NCBI RefSeq assembly: GCF_003148805.1
Contig: NZ_QGGX01000017.1
Coordinates: 1-64,000 of the forward strand
Reading direction: 5' to 3'
DNA: 64,000 nt
From: Aminobacter sp. AP02
GTDB lineage: Bacteria; Pseudomonadota; Alphaproteobacteria; Rhizobiales; Rhizobiaceae
Made by a program: the position numbers and the translations under genes. The stretch's first letter is position 1, and every line of letters starts with the position of its first letter. Under the pieces are notes generated by a model. It saw only the letters and a list, made by a program, of their open reading frames with translations. It was not told the origin of the DNA and ran no database searches. Positions 47,328 through 55,982 of this stretch are shown one piece after another.

Positions 47328-49046
47328 TTAGAGCGAGGCCTCGGCGTCGCGTACAAGCGCGCCGGAAAGCAGCACCACCGGCACCATGGCCGTAATGATG
47401 ATGACTATCGCCGCGACAGCCCCCTCCTCCGGCACGCCGCGCGAGGCGTTTTCATAGACATGGGTGGCAAGGGTGCTGAAGCCGAAGGGCCTGAGCAGGA
47501 TCGTCGCCGACAACTCCTTGACGGTATCGACAAAGACCAGCACCGCAGCCGTCATGATGGCTGGCTTGAGCAGCGGCAGCAGCACGCTCGTGGCACTTTG
47601 CGCCGGCGTCTTGCCCAGGCTCCGCGCTGCTTCGTCGAGGCTTGCGGGCAGCTTTTCCATGCCCGAGCGAACAGCACCTTCGGCGAGCGCGACAAAGCGG
47701 ATGGTGCAGGCAAGGATAACGGCTGCGGCCGAACCGGTGAGCAAGAGTCCGGTTGAAAAGCCAAGATAGGCGCGCGCGAAAGCGTCGACCGAATTGTCAA
47801 AGCGCGCGAGCACAAAAAGCAGACCGAGACCGAGAATGCCGCCGGGCAAGGCATAGCCCACGGAGGCCAACCGCACCGTGGCGGCCATGGCGCGGGTTTT
47901 CGACAGGCGCTGGGCGTTGAGCAGGAACAGTGCGATGGCGACGGTCAGCGTTGCCGTCAGCGAGGCCGTCATCAGGCTGTTGCCGAAGGCGCGCCCGACA
48001 TCAGGCGAGGCGAACTGCTCAAGGCGGCGCGAGGCATATTGGCCGAATATTGTGATCGGCACGCCGAAGCCGCTGAGAATCGGCAATGCCACGGCAACTG
48101 GCATGGCGAAGCGCGTCCAGCCCTTCAGCGCCACCCGTGGCGGGTGAACCTTGAGATGGGTGCCGCGGCCGGCGTGAAAGCGCTGGCGCCGGCGTGCCCA
48201 CTGCTCGGCGACGAGCAACAGCACCACGAGAACGAGCATAAGAAGCGCGATCTGCGCCCCGCCTTCCAGGCTGCCGCGGTTGAGCCAGGTGGTGTAGACC
48301 GCGACCGTCAGCGTGCGGACGCCGAAATATTCGGCAGCACCAATGTCGTTGATCGTCTCCATCAGCACCAGCGCCACGCCGGCAACGATGGCCGGACGTG
48401 CGACCGGCAGAAGTACGCGCCAGAACACCCGGCGCGGCCGCGCACCGAGCGTGCGCGCGACATCGGCGATGTTGCGGCCCTGCATGAGGAAAACGATGCG
48501 CGTGGTGAGATAGACGTAGGGATAGAGCACCGAGGCGAGCACGAAGGCGGTGCCCCAGGTCGAGCGGATGTCGGGGAACCAGTAGTCGCGGATTGTCTGG
48601 AAGCCGAAAATCGTCCGCACCAGGCTCTGAACCGGCCCCTGGTAGTGGAAGAATTCACCGAAGGCGTAGGCGGCGAGATAAGGCGGCACGGCAAGCGGCA
48701 GCACCAGCGCCCATGACAGGATACGACGGCAGGGGAAATCATAGGCAACGACAGCCCAGGCGCAGGCAACGCCCGCGACCGAGGTGAGCGCGGCAACCAT
48801 GGCAAGAAGTGCAAGCGTCGTGCGCATTGCGCCCGGCAGGACGTTTGCAATCAGATGCGGCCAGTCCTCGCCGGTGCCGGAAAGCGCAACGAAGACAAGC
48901 GAAATGACCGGCAGGATGACAACGATTCCGACAGCAAGCGCCAGCGCGCCGATCAGGGGATGGCGCAGGCGCTTGACGGGCAAGGCTCGGGCGTTCGCGG
49001 CAAATGCCGTGTCTGAAACTCCACCTGCTCCGCCCGTTGTCGGCAC
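47328..49046 (-). CDS. fbpB: Iron(III) ABC transporter permease (double-domain)
   Basis: The 572-residue inner-membrane protein carries two fused permease halves with about 12 helices, as in SfuB/FbpB. Each half has a binding-protein-dependent transport (EAA) loop: ARTLGARPRRVFWRVLLPVA in the first and ARSLGKTPAQSATSVLLPLL in the second, which contact the ATPase. The start is GTG 49046 with AGGGGA upstream. It lies 75 bases downstream of the binding protein gene. No ATPase gene is present on either side. Confidence 0.9.
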   Translation of the reverse strand: MPTTGGAGGVSDTAFAANARALPVKRLRHPLIGALALAVGIVVILPVISLVFVALSGTGEDWPHLIANVLPGAMRTTLALLAMVAALTSVAGVACAWAVVAYDFPCRRILSWALVLPLAVPPYLAAYAFGEFFHYQGPVQSLVRTIFGFQTIRDYWFPDIRSTWGTAFVLASVLYPYVYLTTRIVFLMQGRNIADVARTLGARPRRVFWRVLLPVARPAIVAGVALVLMETINDIGAAEYFGVRTLTVAVYTTWLNRGSLEGGAQIALLMLVLVVLLLVAEQWARRRQRFHAGRGTHLKVHPPRVALKGWTRFAMPVAVALPILSGFGVPITIFGQYASRRLEQFASPDVGRAFGNSLMTASLTATLTVAIALFLLNAQRLSKTRAMAATVRLASVGYALPGGILGLGLLFVLARFDNSVDAFARAYLGFSTGLLLTGSAAAVILACTIRFVALAEGAVRSGMEKLPASLDEAARSLGKTPAQSATSVLLPLLKPAIMTAAVLVFVDTVKELSATILLRPFGFSTLATHVYENASRGVPEEGAVAAIVIIITAMVPVVLLSGALVRDAEASL

Positions 49047-49121
49047 GGCAAATCCCCTGTAACGCGGAAAAGCCGGGCCGATTGCCCGGCCCGGCTCTTC
49101 CTCAGTTCATGACCCGGCCTA

Positions 49122-50168
49122 TCAGCTGCTCGGGCCGTCGTCGAGACCGACGCGGTCAACCATTTCGGACGCCGCCTTGCGGCCCTTGGCGATGTCGACC
49201 AGCGGCAGCGTGTCTGCCTTGAGCGTGCCGAACGCCTTGACCGTCTCGGACGGCTCCAGGCCCGGCTCGACCGGATACTCGTAGTTCTTCTCGGCGTAGA
49301 CCTGCTGTGCTTCATGGCTGGCCAGGAAGCGGATCAGCTTTACGGCGTTGTCGCGGTTCGGCGCGTTCTTGGCGAGCGCGGCACCCGAGATGTTGACGTG
49401 GGTCAGGCCGTTCTCGAAGGTCGGGAAGAGGACGTTGATGGCGTTGCCCCATTCCTTTTCCTTCGGATCCTTCTCGTTGTTGCGCATCAGGCCGACATAG
49501 TAGGTGTTGCCAATGGCGATGTCGCATTCGCCGGCGGCAATTGCGCCAGCCTGCGGACGGTCGCCACCGTCCGGCTTCTTGGCCAGATTAGCCTTGAGAC
49601 CCTTCATCCACTCTTCGGTCTTTTCCGGACCCCAATGCGCGATCGCGGCGGAGAAGAGCGCGAGATTGTAGTCGTGCTGGCCCGAGCGAATACAGATCTT
49701 GCCCTTCCACTTGGGATCGGCGAGGTCGGCATAGGTGATGGCGGTGTCCTTGACGCGGTCCTTCGAGGCATAGACGACGCGTGCGCGCTTGGTCACGCCG
49801 AACCAGTTGCCTTCAGGATCGCGATACTCGGCGGGCAGCAGCTTGTTGATCTCTTCATCGACCAGCGGCTGGGTGACGCCCTTTTCCTTGGCCGAGGTGA
49901 GACGGGCGATGTCGACGGTCATGATGACGTCGGCAGGCGAATTCTGCCCCTCAGCCTGGATGCGCTCCTCAAGACCCTTGTCGAGGAACAGCACTTCGGT
50001 CTTGATACCGGTGTCGGCCGTGAAGGCATCGAGAACCGGCTTGATCAGGTCGGGCTGACGATAGGTGTAGATGTTGACGACACCATCGGCGAGCGCCGAC
50101 GTGGTGAAGAGCGCCGCAACCGCAAAAGCGTAGCCGGCAATCGCCGAGCGGGCGTTGTTGATCTTCAT
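49122..50168 (-). CDS. fbpA: Iron(III)-binding periplasmic protein
   Basis: A 348-residue type-II periplasmic binding protein. The start at 50168 follows AGGAGAGAG; residues 1-28 are a signal peptide (MKINNARSAIAGYAFAVAAL, then FTTSALA). The mature start VVNIYTYRQPDLIKPVLDAF is typical of the FbpA/FutA ferric-binding group, as are DVIMTVDIARLTSAKEKGVT and GDCDIAIGNTYY-like sequence (AAGECDIAIGNTYYVGLMRN) with the iron-binding tyrosines. An Irr-type iron box is at 50296-50312. Confidence 0.92.
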   Translation of the reverse strand: MKINNARSAIAGYAFAVAALFTTSALADGVVNIYTYRQPDLIKPVLDAFTADTGIKTEVLFLDKGLEERIQAEGQNSPADVIMTVDIARLTSAKEKGVTQPLVDEEINKLLPAEYRDPEGNWFGVTKRARVVYASKDRVKDTAITYADLADPKWKGKICIRSGQHDYNLALFSAAIAHWGPEKTEEWMKGLKANLAKKPDGGDRPQAGAIAAGECDIAIGNTYYVGLMRNNEKDPKEKEWGNAINVLFPTFENGLTHVNISGAALAKNAPNRDNAVKLIRFLASHEAQQVYAEKNYEYPVEPGLEPSETVKAFGTLKADTLPLVDIAKGRKAASEMVDRVGLDDGPSS

Positions 50169-50295
50169 TTCTCTCTCCTGGCCAAAGGGGTCAAATTCCC
50201 TCGAGGAATAAGTCAAAGCCTCAGTTTGGAGGCTGCTTCCCCTATGGTCATTGTGAGGTATCCAGTCAAGTTTAAAGGTCAACCTTTTCAATAGT

Positions 50296-50312
50296 TTAGA
50301 ACCGTTCTAAAC
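50296..50312. promoter_or_regulatory. Irr-type iron control element (ICE box)
   Basis: TTTAGAA-CCG-TTCTAAA is a perfect match to the 7-3-7 dyad bound by the Rhizobiales iron regulator Irr, and symmetry extends to AGTTTAGAAC/GTTCTAAACT. It lies 128 bases before the iron-binding protein gene, far enough for activation or repression depending on the promoter position. Confidence 0.8.
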
Positions 50313-50416
50313 TGGAATGTTTCGCACCGGATTCAATGACTTGTTCAACAAATGCTAACACAGCCGGGACCCGTTCACGCTATTGTGCGCAAAATGTCGC
50401 ACCCGCCGGCAAACTG

Positions 50417-53400
50417 CTACTCGGCGAGAACCCGCGTCGAAGGGAATGTCACCTCCACCAGAGTGCCCTCGCCCGGCGTCGAAGCGATGGCAAAACGGGC
50501 GCGATTGGCCTCTACCATGGCCTTGGTCAGAGGCAGGCCGAGACCGGTTCCGTCGCCACGGGTGCGCTTGAGCGAATTGATCTGCTTGAACGGCTTCAGC
50601 GCCTGCTCGATCTCCGCCTGGCTCATGCCGATGCCGGTGTCGCGCACGCGCATGACGATATCACCAGAAGTCTCGTAGGCGGTGGAGACGATGACCTGGC
50701 CGCCAGCCTGGGTATAGCGCACCGCATTGGACAGGATGTTGAGCGCGATCTGGCGAATGCTGCGCCGGTCTGCAACGATCTCGGGAAGGCGCGAGGCGAA
50801 GCTTGAGCGGATGATAACACGTTCCCGGTTGGCCTGGGGCTGCATCATGGCCACGGTTTCGGCCAGCGTGTCGTTGAGTGACACTGCCTCGTAGTCCATC
50901 TCCTGCTGGCCAGCCTCGATCTTGGAAATGTCTAGCAGGTCGTTGACCAGATCGAGCACGTGGTTGCCCGAGCGGTTGATGTCGCGGAGATAGTCGCGGT
51001 AGCGGTCGTTGGCGACTGGGCCGAACTTCTCGTCGACCATCAATTCGGAAAAACCAATGATCGCGTTAAGCGGCGTGCGGATTTCGTGGCTGATGCGGGC
51101 AAGGAAGTCGGTCTTCTGCGACGACGAGCGCTCGGCCACGGCGCGCGCCTGGGTCAGTTCCTCCTCGGCCCGCTTCCATTGGGTGATGTCGCGAACCACC
51201 GCGCAAAAGCCGCTGTCGTTGGGCAGGCGGCCAATGGTCATGAACAGCGGTATGAAGCGCCCTTGCGCCTCGCGGCCGATGACCTCGCGGCCGTCGTTTA
51301 GCACGCTTGCGACGCCGTGTTCGGAAAGGCCAACAAGATAATCGCGCGCGGCGCGTTGGCTTTCGATGGCGAAAAGCGAATGGAACGGCTTGCCGGTGAC
51401 CTCGTCGCTGTCGAAGCCGAACAGGGCTTCCGCTGGACGGCTGATCGAGCGGATTCCGCCGTCACGGTCGATCAACACGACGCCGTCAGTTGCCGTGTCG
51501 ATGATGGTGCGCATTTCGGCAAGACGTTCTTCGAGTTCCGCGATCTGTTCGGAAGCATCCTCGACATCGTCATCAGCACTGATGCGACGCACGACCAGCA
51601 TCAGCGCCTTGCCATCCTGCCACGGCACGGAACGCAGCACCGCCTCGATCGGAAATTCCTCGCCGGCGCGGGTCTTCAATCTGAGGTCATGATCGGAGCC
51701 CGGCTCGTCGCCGTAGCTTTCGGCAAACAACGCGTCGAGGCCACCGGCCTTTTCCAACTCGTCGACCGATTCGTAGCCGGTCAGGTCGAGAAACTCGGCG
51801 TTGGCATAATGCAGCACATCACCGGCATGAATGAGTACCGGCACGGGCAATTGTTCGAGAATTGGCGCGTCGACAGGCGTATCGCGACCGGCGGCGAAGG
51901 AAGGGATGACGTCTTCGGCACGCAACGGCGGCTTCTCGGGCTCGTCGCGTTCAACATCGGCTAGCTCGACGGTGGGACCGACCGGACGTATTGATGACAG
52001 CGCCACGACCTCGGCGGTCTCCAGTTTTTCTGCCGGCATCGCCCCACTGGAGCCTGGTGCCACGGTGGCGGCCGGCTCAGCTATCGCGTCATGGGCCTCG
52101 GACTCAGCGGACACATGCTCGGCGATCTCAGCCGCGGCGGCTTCCGAATAAGCTGCGATCTCGGCTGATGCCGCTTCGCCGTTGTTCTCTGCGATGGGCT
52201 CCTCAGCAGCATCGACATCAGTGGGCACTGACTGTTGCCTGGCGGCGACGATCTCGCTCGCGCGCTTCAACTTCTCGCCGATTTCGCGGAATGCGCTGCG
52301 CTCGACGCTGGAAAGCCCCTTGCCGTTGGCAGGCTCCTCGGCAGCGGCTGGCCGATGCTCGGCAAGCCGGATCACCTTGTCTGAATAGCGGCGGTCGTGC
52401 GTAGGCCCAACCTCTAGAGCAGGCACTTCCCCGGCGAAAGGATCGGTCTGAGGCTCGGTCCCGGCGGGAAGCTCCTCGGCAGGCTGTTGCGGAACTTCAG
52501 GCTGACTTGTTTCGAGTTGCTTGGCCTCAGGCTGTGCGACATCAGGCGGGCTGGCTTCTGTGACGGGCGATTCGGTCGCTACTGGCACAACCGAAGCAGG
52601 CTGCTCAGCGGTGCCCTCGCCTTTCGGCTCGGCCTCTTCGGGATGCTTGCCGTTGGGCACCAGCGCCAGGCCGATACGCTCATGGTCAAGCACGGCTTCG
52701 CCGGGGCGCGCCACCCCAAAGCCGCGGAACCCTTCAAAGCTGCGGTCCCGGCCATAGACAGGCAAAGCTGCCAGGTCGACGGGAATACGCTTGTCGGATC
52801 CAGCGACTGGCCAAAGCACCGAGCGACCCGACCAGGTGTCGCGCCGTTGAAGCAGGCCTGCTATTTCGCCGGATGGGTCGAGTTCGAACGTGTTCGACAC
52901 GTCCTGGAAGCGGCGTCCGACGACATCGGCGGCATGTTCGCCAACGACTGCGCCAAATTCCGGGGAAATCGCGCTGAAGCGGCCTTCGGCGTCGGTGCGC
53001 CAGACGAAGCGCACCGGAGCGGTGGAGCGCTCAAGCGCCGGCGCGGCTTGTGCCGGCTGGGCTTGCGCCGGCGAGGACTCGACAGGCTCAACTACGGTTG
53101 CCGGCACTTCGACCGGCTCCGGCGCAGCAACCAGTTCCGCAATCGGCTCTGCGTCAGAAGCCCGCTCGTCGGCCGGCGCCCCTGTCAGTGCTGAATTGAC
53201 AGGTGTTTCGGCCTGCTTTGCAGCCATCGCCCGAATGGTCGCACCGGCCTGGCTTTCGCGCTCTTCGGGGCTGAAGTACCAATGATCGTGATCACCATCA
53301 TCCTGAGGACGTGGCGTTTTTGGCGACGGCGCTTCGTCGCGTGGGCGTTCCGAGGCCGGCAGGGCTGGCGGGGTCGGGGTGATGGCTGCAGGCGCGACGA

Positions 53401-54094
53401 TCTCTTGATCGGTTTCTTCAAACGCGTCGAGGCGCTCGTCGACGACCACCAGCAGATGCCGCGCCGGATCGTCAGCCAGCCGCGCCAGCCCGGCCGGCAG
53501 GTAGCCGCCGGTTGCGGGGATGGCCCGTTTGATGATGCGGTCTTGCTCGCGAGCGACGGCGGAAACCAGTCCGGCTAGCGTCGACGTGGCAATGCCGAGC
53601 TGGTCAAAGCCTTCGGTCGCGGCCTCGACCTCGCCGCCGCCATCTACGAAAGCGAGAAAGTGTCCCGGCTCGGTGAAGCCGCTGATGGCGTTCGCGGCAA
53701 TGTTCTTGGTCCCGTGCAGGCCGGCTTGAGCTGCGGGAACGGCAAGCATGATCGCCGTTTCGCTGTCCGGCAGCCGGACCGCGCTCGCCACGAAGGCGAC
53801 GGCGCTGCTGGTCATGCCCGAGGCAACGCGCACCATTATCGAGCGGTCGCGGCCAATGTCGGGGAATCCAGACGTGGCGGCAATCTGGCGGCGCGCAGCC
53901 ATGCCCAGGCGCGACGGCGCACCGATCACCGCATCGATGTCGTCATAGCCAAGCACGGCAGCGCCGGGGCCATTGGCCCACAGCACCTGCTCGAGATCGA
54001 CGGACAGCACGACGATAGCGTCACCGGCAGCGAAACGCTGCCTGACACGATCGACGACCGCGACGTCGATGAAGGAATAGGCTGCTGACGGCAT
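50417..54094 (-). CDS. Large cytosolic PAS histidine kinase, PdhS/DivJ-PleC type
   Basis: A 1225-residue sensor kinase without membrane helices. Residues 1-240 contain a PAS-like fold (AIVVLSVDLEQVLWANGPGA). A Glu/Pro/Ala-rich linker with a second PAS (FVWRTDAEGRFSAISPEFGA, near 365) follows to about 740. Two more PAS domains precede the kinase (PVPVLIHAGDVLHYANAEFL and TDGVVLIDRDGGIRSISRPA). The H-box is ISHEIRTPLNAIIGFSELM (His near 1005); N, G1 and G2 boxes are ILSNAVRYTQ, VRDTGIGMSQ and GDGTGLGLPL. The H-box matches the family of kinases acting on DivK in the rhizobial cell cycle (PdhS, CbrA). Partner identity is inference. Divergent from phasin. Confidence 0.87.
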   Translation of the reverse strand: MPSAAYSFIDVAVVDRVRQRFAAGDAIVVLSVDLEQVLWANGPGAAVLGYDDIDAVIGAPSRLGMAARRQIAATSGFPDIGRDRSIMVRVASGMTSSAVAFVASAVRLPDSETAIMLAVPAAQAGLHGTKNIAANAISGFTEPGHFLAFVDGGGEVEAATEGFDQLGIATSTLAGLVSAVAREQDRIIKRAIPATGGYLPAGLARLADDPARHLLVVVDERLDAFEETDQEIVAPAAITPTPPALPASERPRDEAPSPKTPRPQDDGDHDHWYFSPEERESQAGATIRAMAAKQAETPVNSALTGAPADERASDAEPIAELVAAPEPVEVPATVVEPVESSPAQAQPAQAAPALERSTAPVRFVWRTDAEGRFSAISPEFGAVVGEHAADVVGRRFQDVSNTFELDPSGEIAGLLQRRDTWSGRSVLWPVAGSDKRIPVDLAALPVYGRDRSFEGFRGFGVARPGEAVLDHERIGLALVPNGKHPEEAEPKGEGTAEQPASVVPVATESPVTEASPPDVAQPEAKQLETSQPEVPQQPAEELPAGTEPQTDPFAGEVPALEVGPTHDRRYSDKVIRLAEHRPAAAEEPANGKGLSSVERSAFREIGEKLKRASEIVAARQQSVPTDVDAAEEPIAENNGEAASAEIAAYSEAAAAEIAEHVSAESEAHDAIAEPAATVAPGSSGAMPAEKLETAEVVALSSIRPVGPTVELADVERDEPEKPPLRAEDVIPSFAAGRDTPVDAPILEQLPVPVLIHAGDVLHYANAEFLDLTGYESVDELEKAGGLDALFAESYGDEPGSDHDLRLKTRAGEEFPIEAVLRSVPWQDGKALMLVVRRISADDDVEDASEQIAELEERLAEMRTIIDTATDGVVLIDRDGGIRSISRPAEALFGFDSDEVTGKPFHSLFAIESQRAARDYLVGLSEHGVASVLNDGREVIGREAQGRFIPLFMTIGRLPNDSGFCAVVRDITQWKRAEEELTQARAVAERSSSQKTDFLARISHEIRTPLNAIIGFSELMVDEKFGPVANDRYRDYLRDINRSGNHVLDLVNDLLDISKIEAGQQEMDYEAVSLNDTLAETVAMMQPQANRERVIIRSSFASRLPEIVADRRSIRQIALNILSNAVRYTQAGGQVIVSTAYETSGDIVMRVRDTGIGMSQAEIEQALKPFKQINSLKRTRGDGTGLGLPLTKAMVEANRARFAIASTPGEGTLVEVTFPSTRVLAE

Positions 54095-54230
54095 TCACAT
54101 AACCCGCAAGGCACGCATTCTCACAATTAATGCTTTGTTAATAAAAGCCGTCATCGCCAAGGTCTAGCAAACAGGTGGGTCCTAGCGGCATTATTCTCGC
54201 CACGTGGTTAACCCCATCGGATTAAAATGG

Positions 54231-54258
54231 TGCACTGCAACATTGATATTGCAATGCA
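54231..54258. promoter_or_regulatory. Twin TGCANTGCA dyads before the phasin gene
   Basis: TGCACTGCA (54231-54239) and TGCAATGCA (54250-54258) are nine-base palindromes whose starts lie 19 bases apart, nearly two helical turns. Phasin genes are classical targets of the repressor PhaR, which prefers TGC-rich dyads. Confidence 0.55.
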
Positions 54259-54335
54259 GCATAATATGCCCTATATCGAGGATGCGAATAAACGAGACGG
54301 GTGACAACACCCCGTCCAGTCCACAGGGTGAGACA

Positions 54336-54794
54336 ATGTCCAAGACCAAGACCGCAGAATTCGCAGATACCATTGAATTGCCGAGCTTTGACGTTTCCAA
54401 GGCAACCGACCAGTTCCGCGTCTTCGCCGAGAAGGGCGTCGAGCAGTCCAAGGAAGCCTACACCAAGCTCAAGTCTGGTGCCGAAGAGGCTCAGAAGACC
54501 CTCGAGAGCAGCTACGAGACCGCCCGCAGCGTGACCAACGAGTTGTCGCTCAAGGCTATTGCTGCGCTCCGCACCAATGCCGAGGCTGGTTTCTCCCATC
54601 TTGAAGCCCTGGCCGGCGCCAAGACGCTGTCGGAGATCGTCGAATTGCAGACCTCTTATCTGCGCAGCCGAGTCGAGCAGACCGTCGAGCAGGCCAAGGA
54701 ATTCCAGGCAGTTGCCTCGAAGGCCGCCGAAGACGTTTCGAAGCCGGTCAAGACCGCTTTCGAAAAGGCACTGAAAGATCTCAAGGCCGCTTGA
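54336..54794 (+). CDS. phaP: Phasin family protein
   Basis: The 152-residue protein coats polyhydroxybutyrate granules. It starts at 54336 (MSKTKTAEFADTIELPSFDV) with AGGGTGAG upstream. It is almost wholly helical with the phasin_2 pattern: FRVFAEKGVEQSKEAYTKLK, then LEALAGAKTLSEIVELQTSY and FQAVASKAAEDVSKPVKTAF. It ends in an Ala/Lys tail. The TGCA dyads in its promoter suggest control by PhaR. A strong terminator follows, so it is monocistronic. Confidence 0.92.
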   Translation: MSKTKTAEFADTIELPSFDVSKATDQFRVFAEKGVEQSKEAYTKLKSGAEEAQKTLESSYETARSVTNELSLKAIAALRTNAEAGFSHLEALAGAKTLSEIVELQTSYLRSRVEQTVEQAKEFQAVASKAAEDVSKPVKTAFEKALKDLKAA

Positions 54795-54885
54795 TAGCGC
54801 CTGAACAGATACCCGGCGGGCGGTTCCTCCTCCCTCTGCCTGTCGGGCGAAGCGGCCAGCACCTCCTCCCGCTGGTCATCACAGG

Positions 54886-54918
54886 AAAAGGCCGGCTCCT
54901 CCCGCCGGCCTTTTTCTT
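54886..54918 (+). terminator. Phasin terminator
   Basis: AAAAGGCCGG and CCGGCCTTTTT form a 10-bp stem ending in TTTTTCTTTTT, 92 bases past the phasin stop. Confidence 0.85.
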
Positions 54919-55062
54919 TTTCCACGGCCGATTTCATCAGGCTGAAAGGCCCTGTAATCAAGGACTTCGCGACCCAGGCATAAATCGCCGCAGTGGAATA
55001 TGCGCAAAGCTCTTGAAATGGGATGGAATTGTCCGTATGGACGCGGCATCAAAGCAAGGCAC

Positions 55063-55139
55063 GCGGTTGTAGCTCAGTTGGTTAGAGCGCCGGATTGTGG
55101 ATCCGGAGGTCGGTGGTTCGAGCCCACCCAACCGTACCA
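55063..55139 (+). tRNA. tRNA-His (GTG)
   Basis: A complete 77-base cloverleaf with encoded CCA. The D arm has AGCTCAGTTGGTTAGAGC, the anticodon loop is GATTGTGGATC with anticodon GTG, and the T arm has GGTTCGAGCC. The acceptor stem begins GCGGTTG and ends CAACCGT, so G1 faces U72 and the discriminator base is A73. The extra G-1 and C73 of most tRNA-His are absent, a known trait of many alphaproteobacteria that fits the hisS gene of this window. Confidence 0.97.
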
Positions 55140-55571
55140 TTTCTTCTCCAAATAGAATCAGCACCTGAGAGCGACGTCATGTGCCTGCAGTAGGCTCGTC
55201 GTGTCGAATTCATGTTGCAAGCCGATTCCCTTGGTTTCCAAGGGTTCCCGCAAGGCGACGGCTAATCCATGCGACATGGACGCAACATGGAACGTGCCGG
55301 CGGGAAAATGTTCCAGGCAGAGACAAAATAGCCTGAGCCGTGATTCGCCGTTGGCGTTGCCATACGAAAAGCCATCATACTAAAACGCAGAAAAAGCCCC
55401 GCCACTTTTGGGCAGCGGGGCGATCGCATGGCGGTAAGGCGGCACATTCCCTAGACCTTGAGCCAATATGCAGCTGCTGATACCGTTTCCAGCGCGGCCG
55501 CATTCTGTCCGCAGGCCGGCGCAGCTTTGGAAGACTCAGCCGGGAGGCGCCGGCCAAGTTGGGAGCCTTGG
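55140..55571. other. Stretch with a terminator but no supported gene
   Basis: Apart from the hairpin at 55390-55421 I see no gene here. Short frames on both strands lack ribosome sites and family motifs. Confidence 0.5.
55390..55421 (-). terminator. Minus-strand terminator
   Basis: On the minus strand GCCCCGC and GCGGGGC pair around 12 bases and are followed by five T. It lies 560 bases beyond the DUF1254 stop with nothing recognisable between, so it may end that transcript or an unseen RNA. Confidence 0.6.
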
Positions 55572-55739
55572 ATGCAAGATCGCACCCCATCTGCCAGATT
55601 GATCGTCGTGGCGGCGTTCAATCGAGATACCGAAGGCGACCTTCAGCCTGCGTTCGATACCCGAAAAATGCAGAGCGAAGATGCCGCTGTGCGCTTGGCC
55701 AAGATGGTCGAAAGCGAGCATGCCGGCGTCATCGCCTAG
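55572..55739 (+). pseudogene. Truncated small conserved rhizobial protein
   Basis: From ATG 55572, six bases after GGGAG, the frame gives MQDRTPSARLIVVAAFNRDT, then EGDLQPAFDTRKMQSEDAAV and RLAKMVESEHAGVIA before TAG at 55737. The pattern resembles the N-terminal two thirds of a small rhizobial protein in which the text continues W-S-R. Here TAG stands where TGG (Trp) is expected and SRDA follows, with a second stop soon after. So a nonsense mutation seems to have cut an 80-residue protein to 55. No function is known. Confidence 0.5.
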
Positions 55740-55982
55740 TCTCGCGATGCCTGACATGGAACAAGGTTGCCTCGAAACGTATCCCGGTGTCCCGGCGACG
55801 CTCAGTTTCCCGTTCAAAGTCGCCCGGTTTCCAGCTGGTGTGGCGAGCGCCAGCGCGACTGCGATCGCAGAGATCGATGTTCAAAGCATACAAATTTCCT
55901 TTGCTGCAAATAGTGTCTCTGACCAGGGAATGGTTTGGTCGTCGGGACGTGAACCGGTCAGGTCCCGACGGCCATTTCTGAG

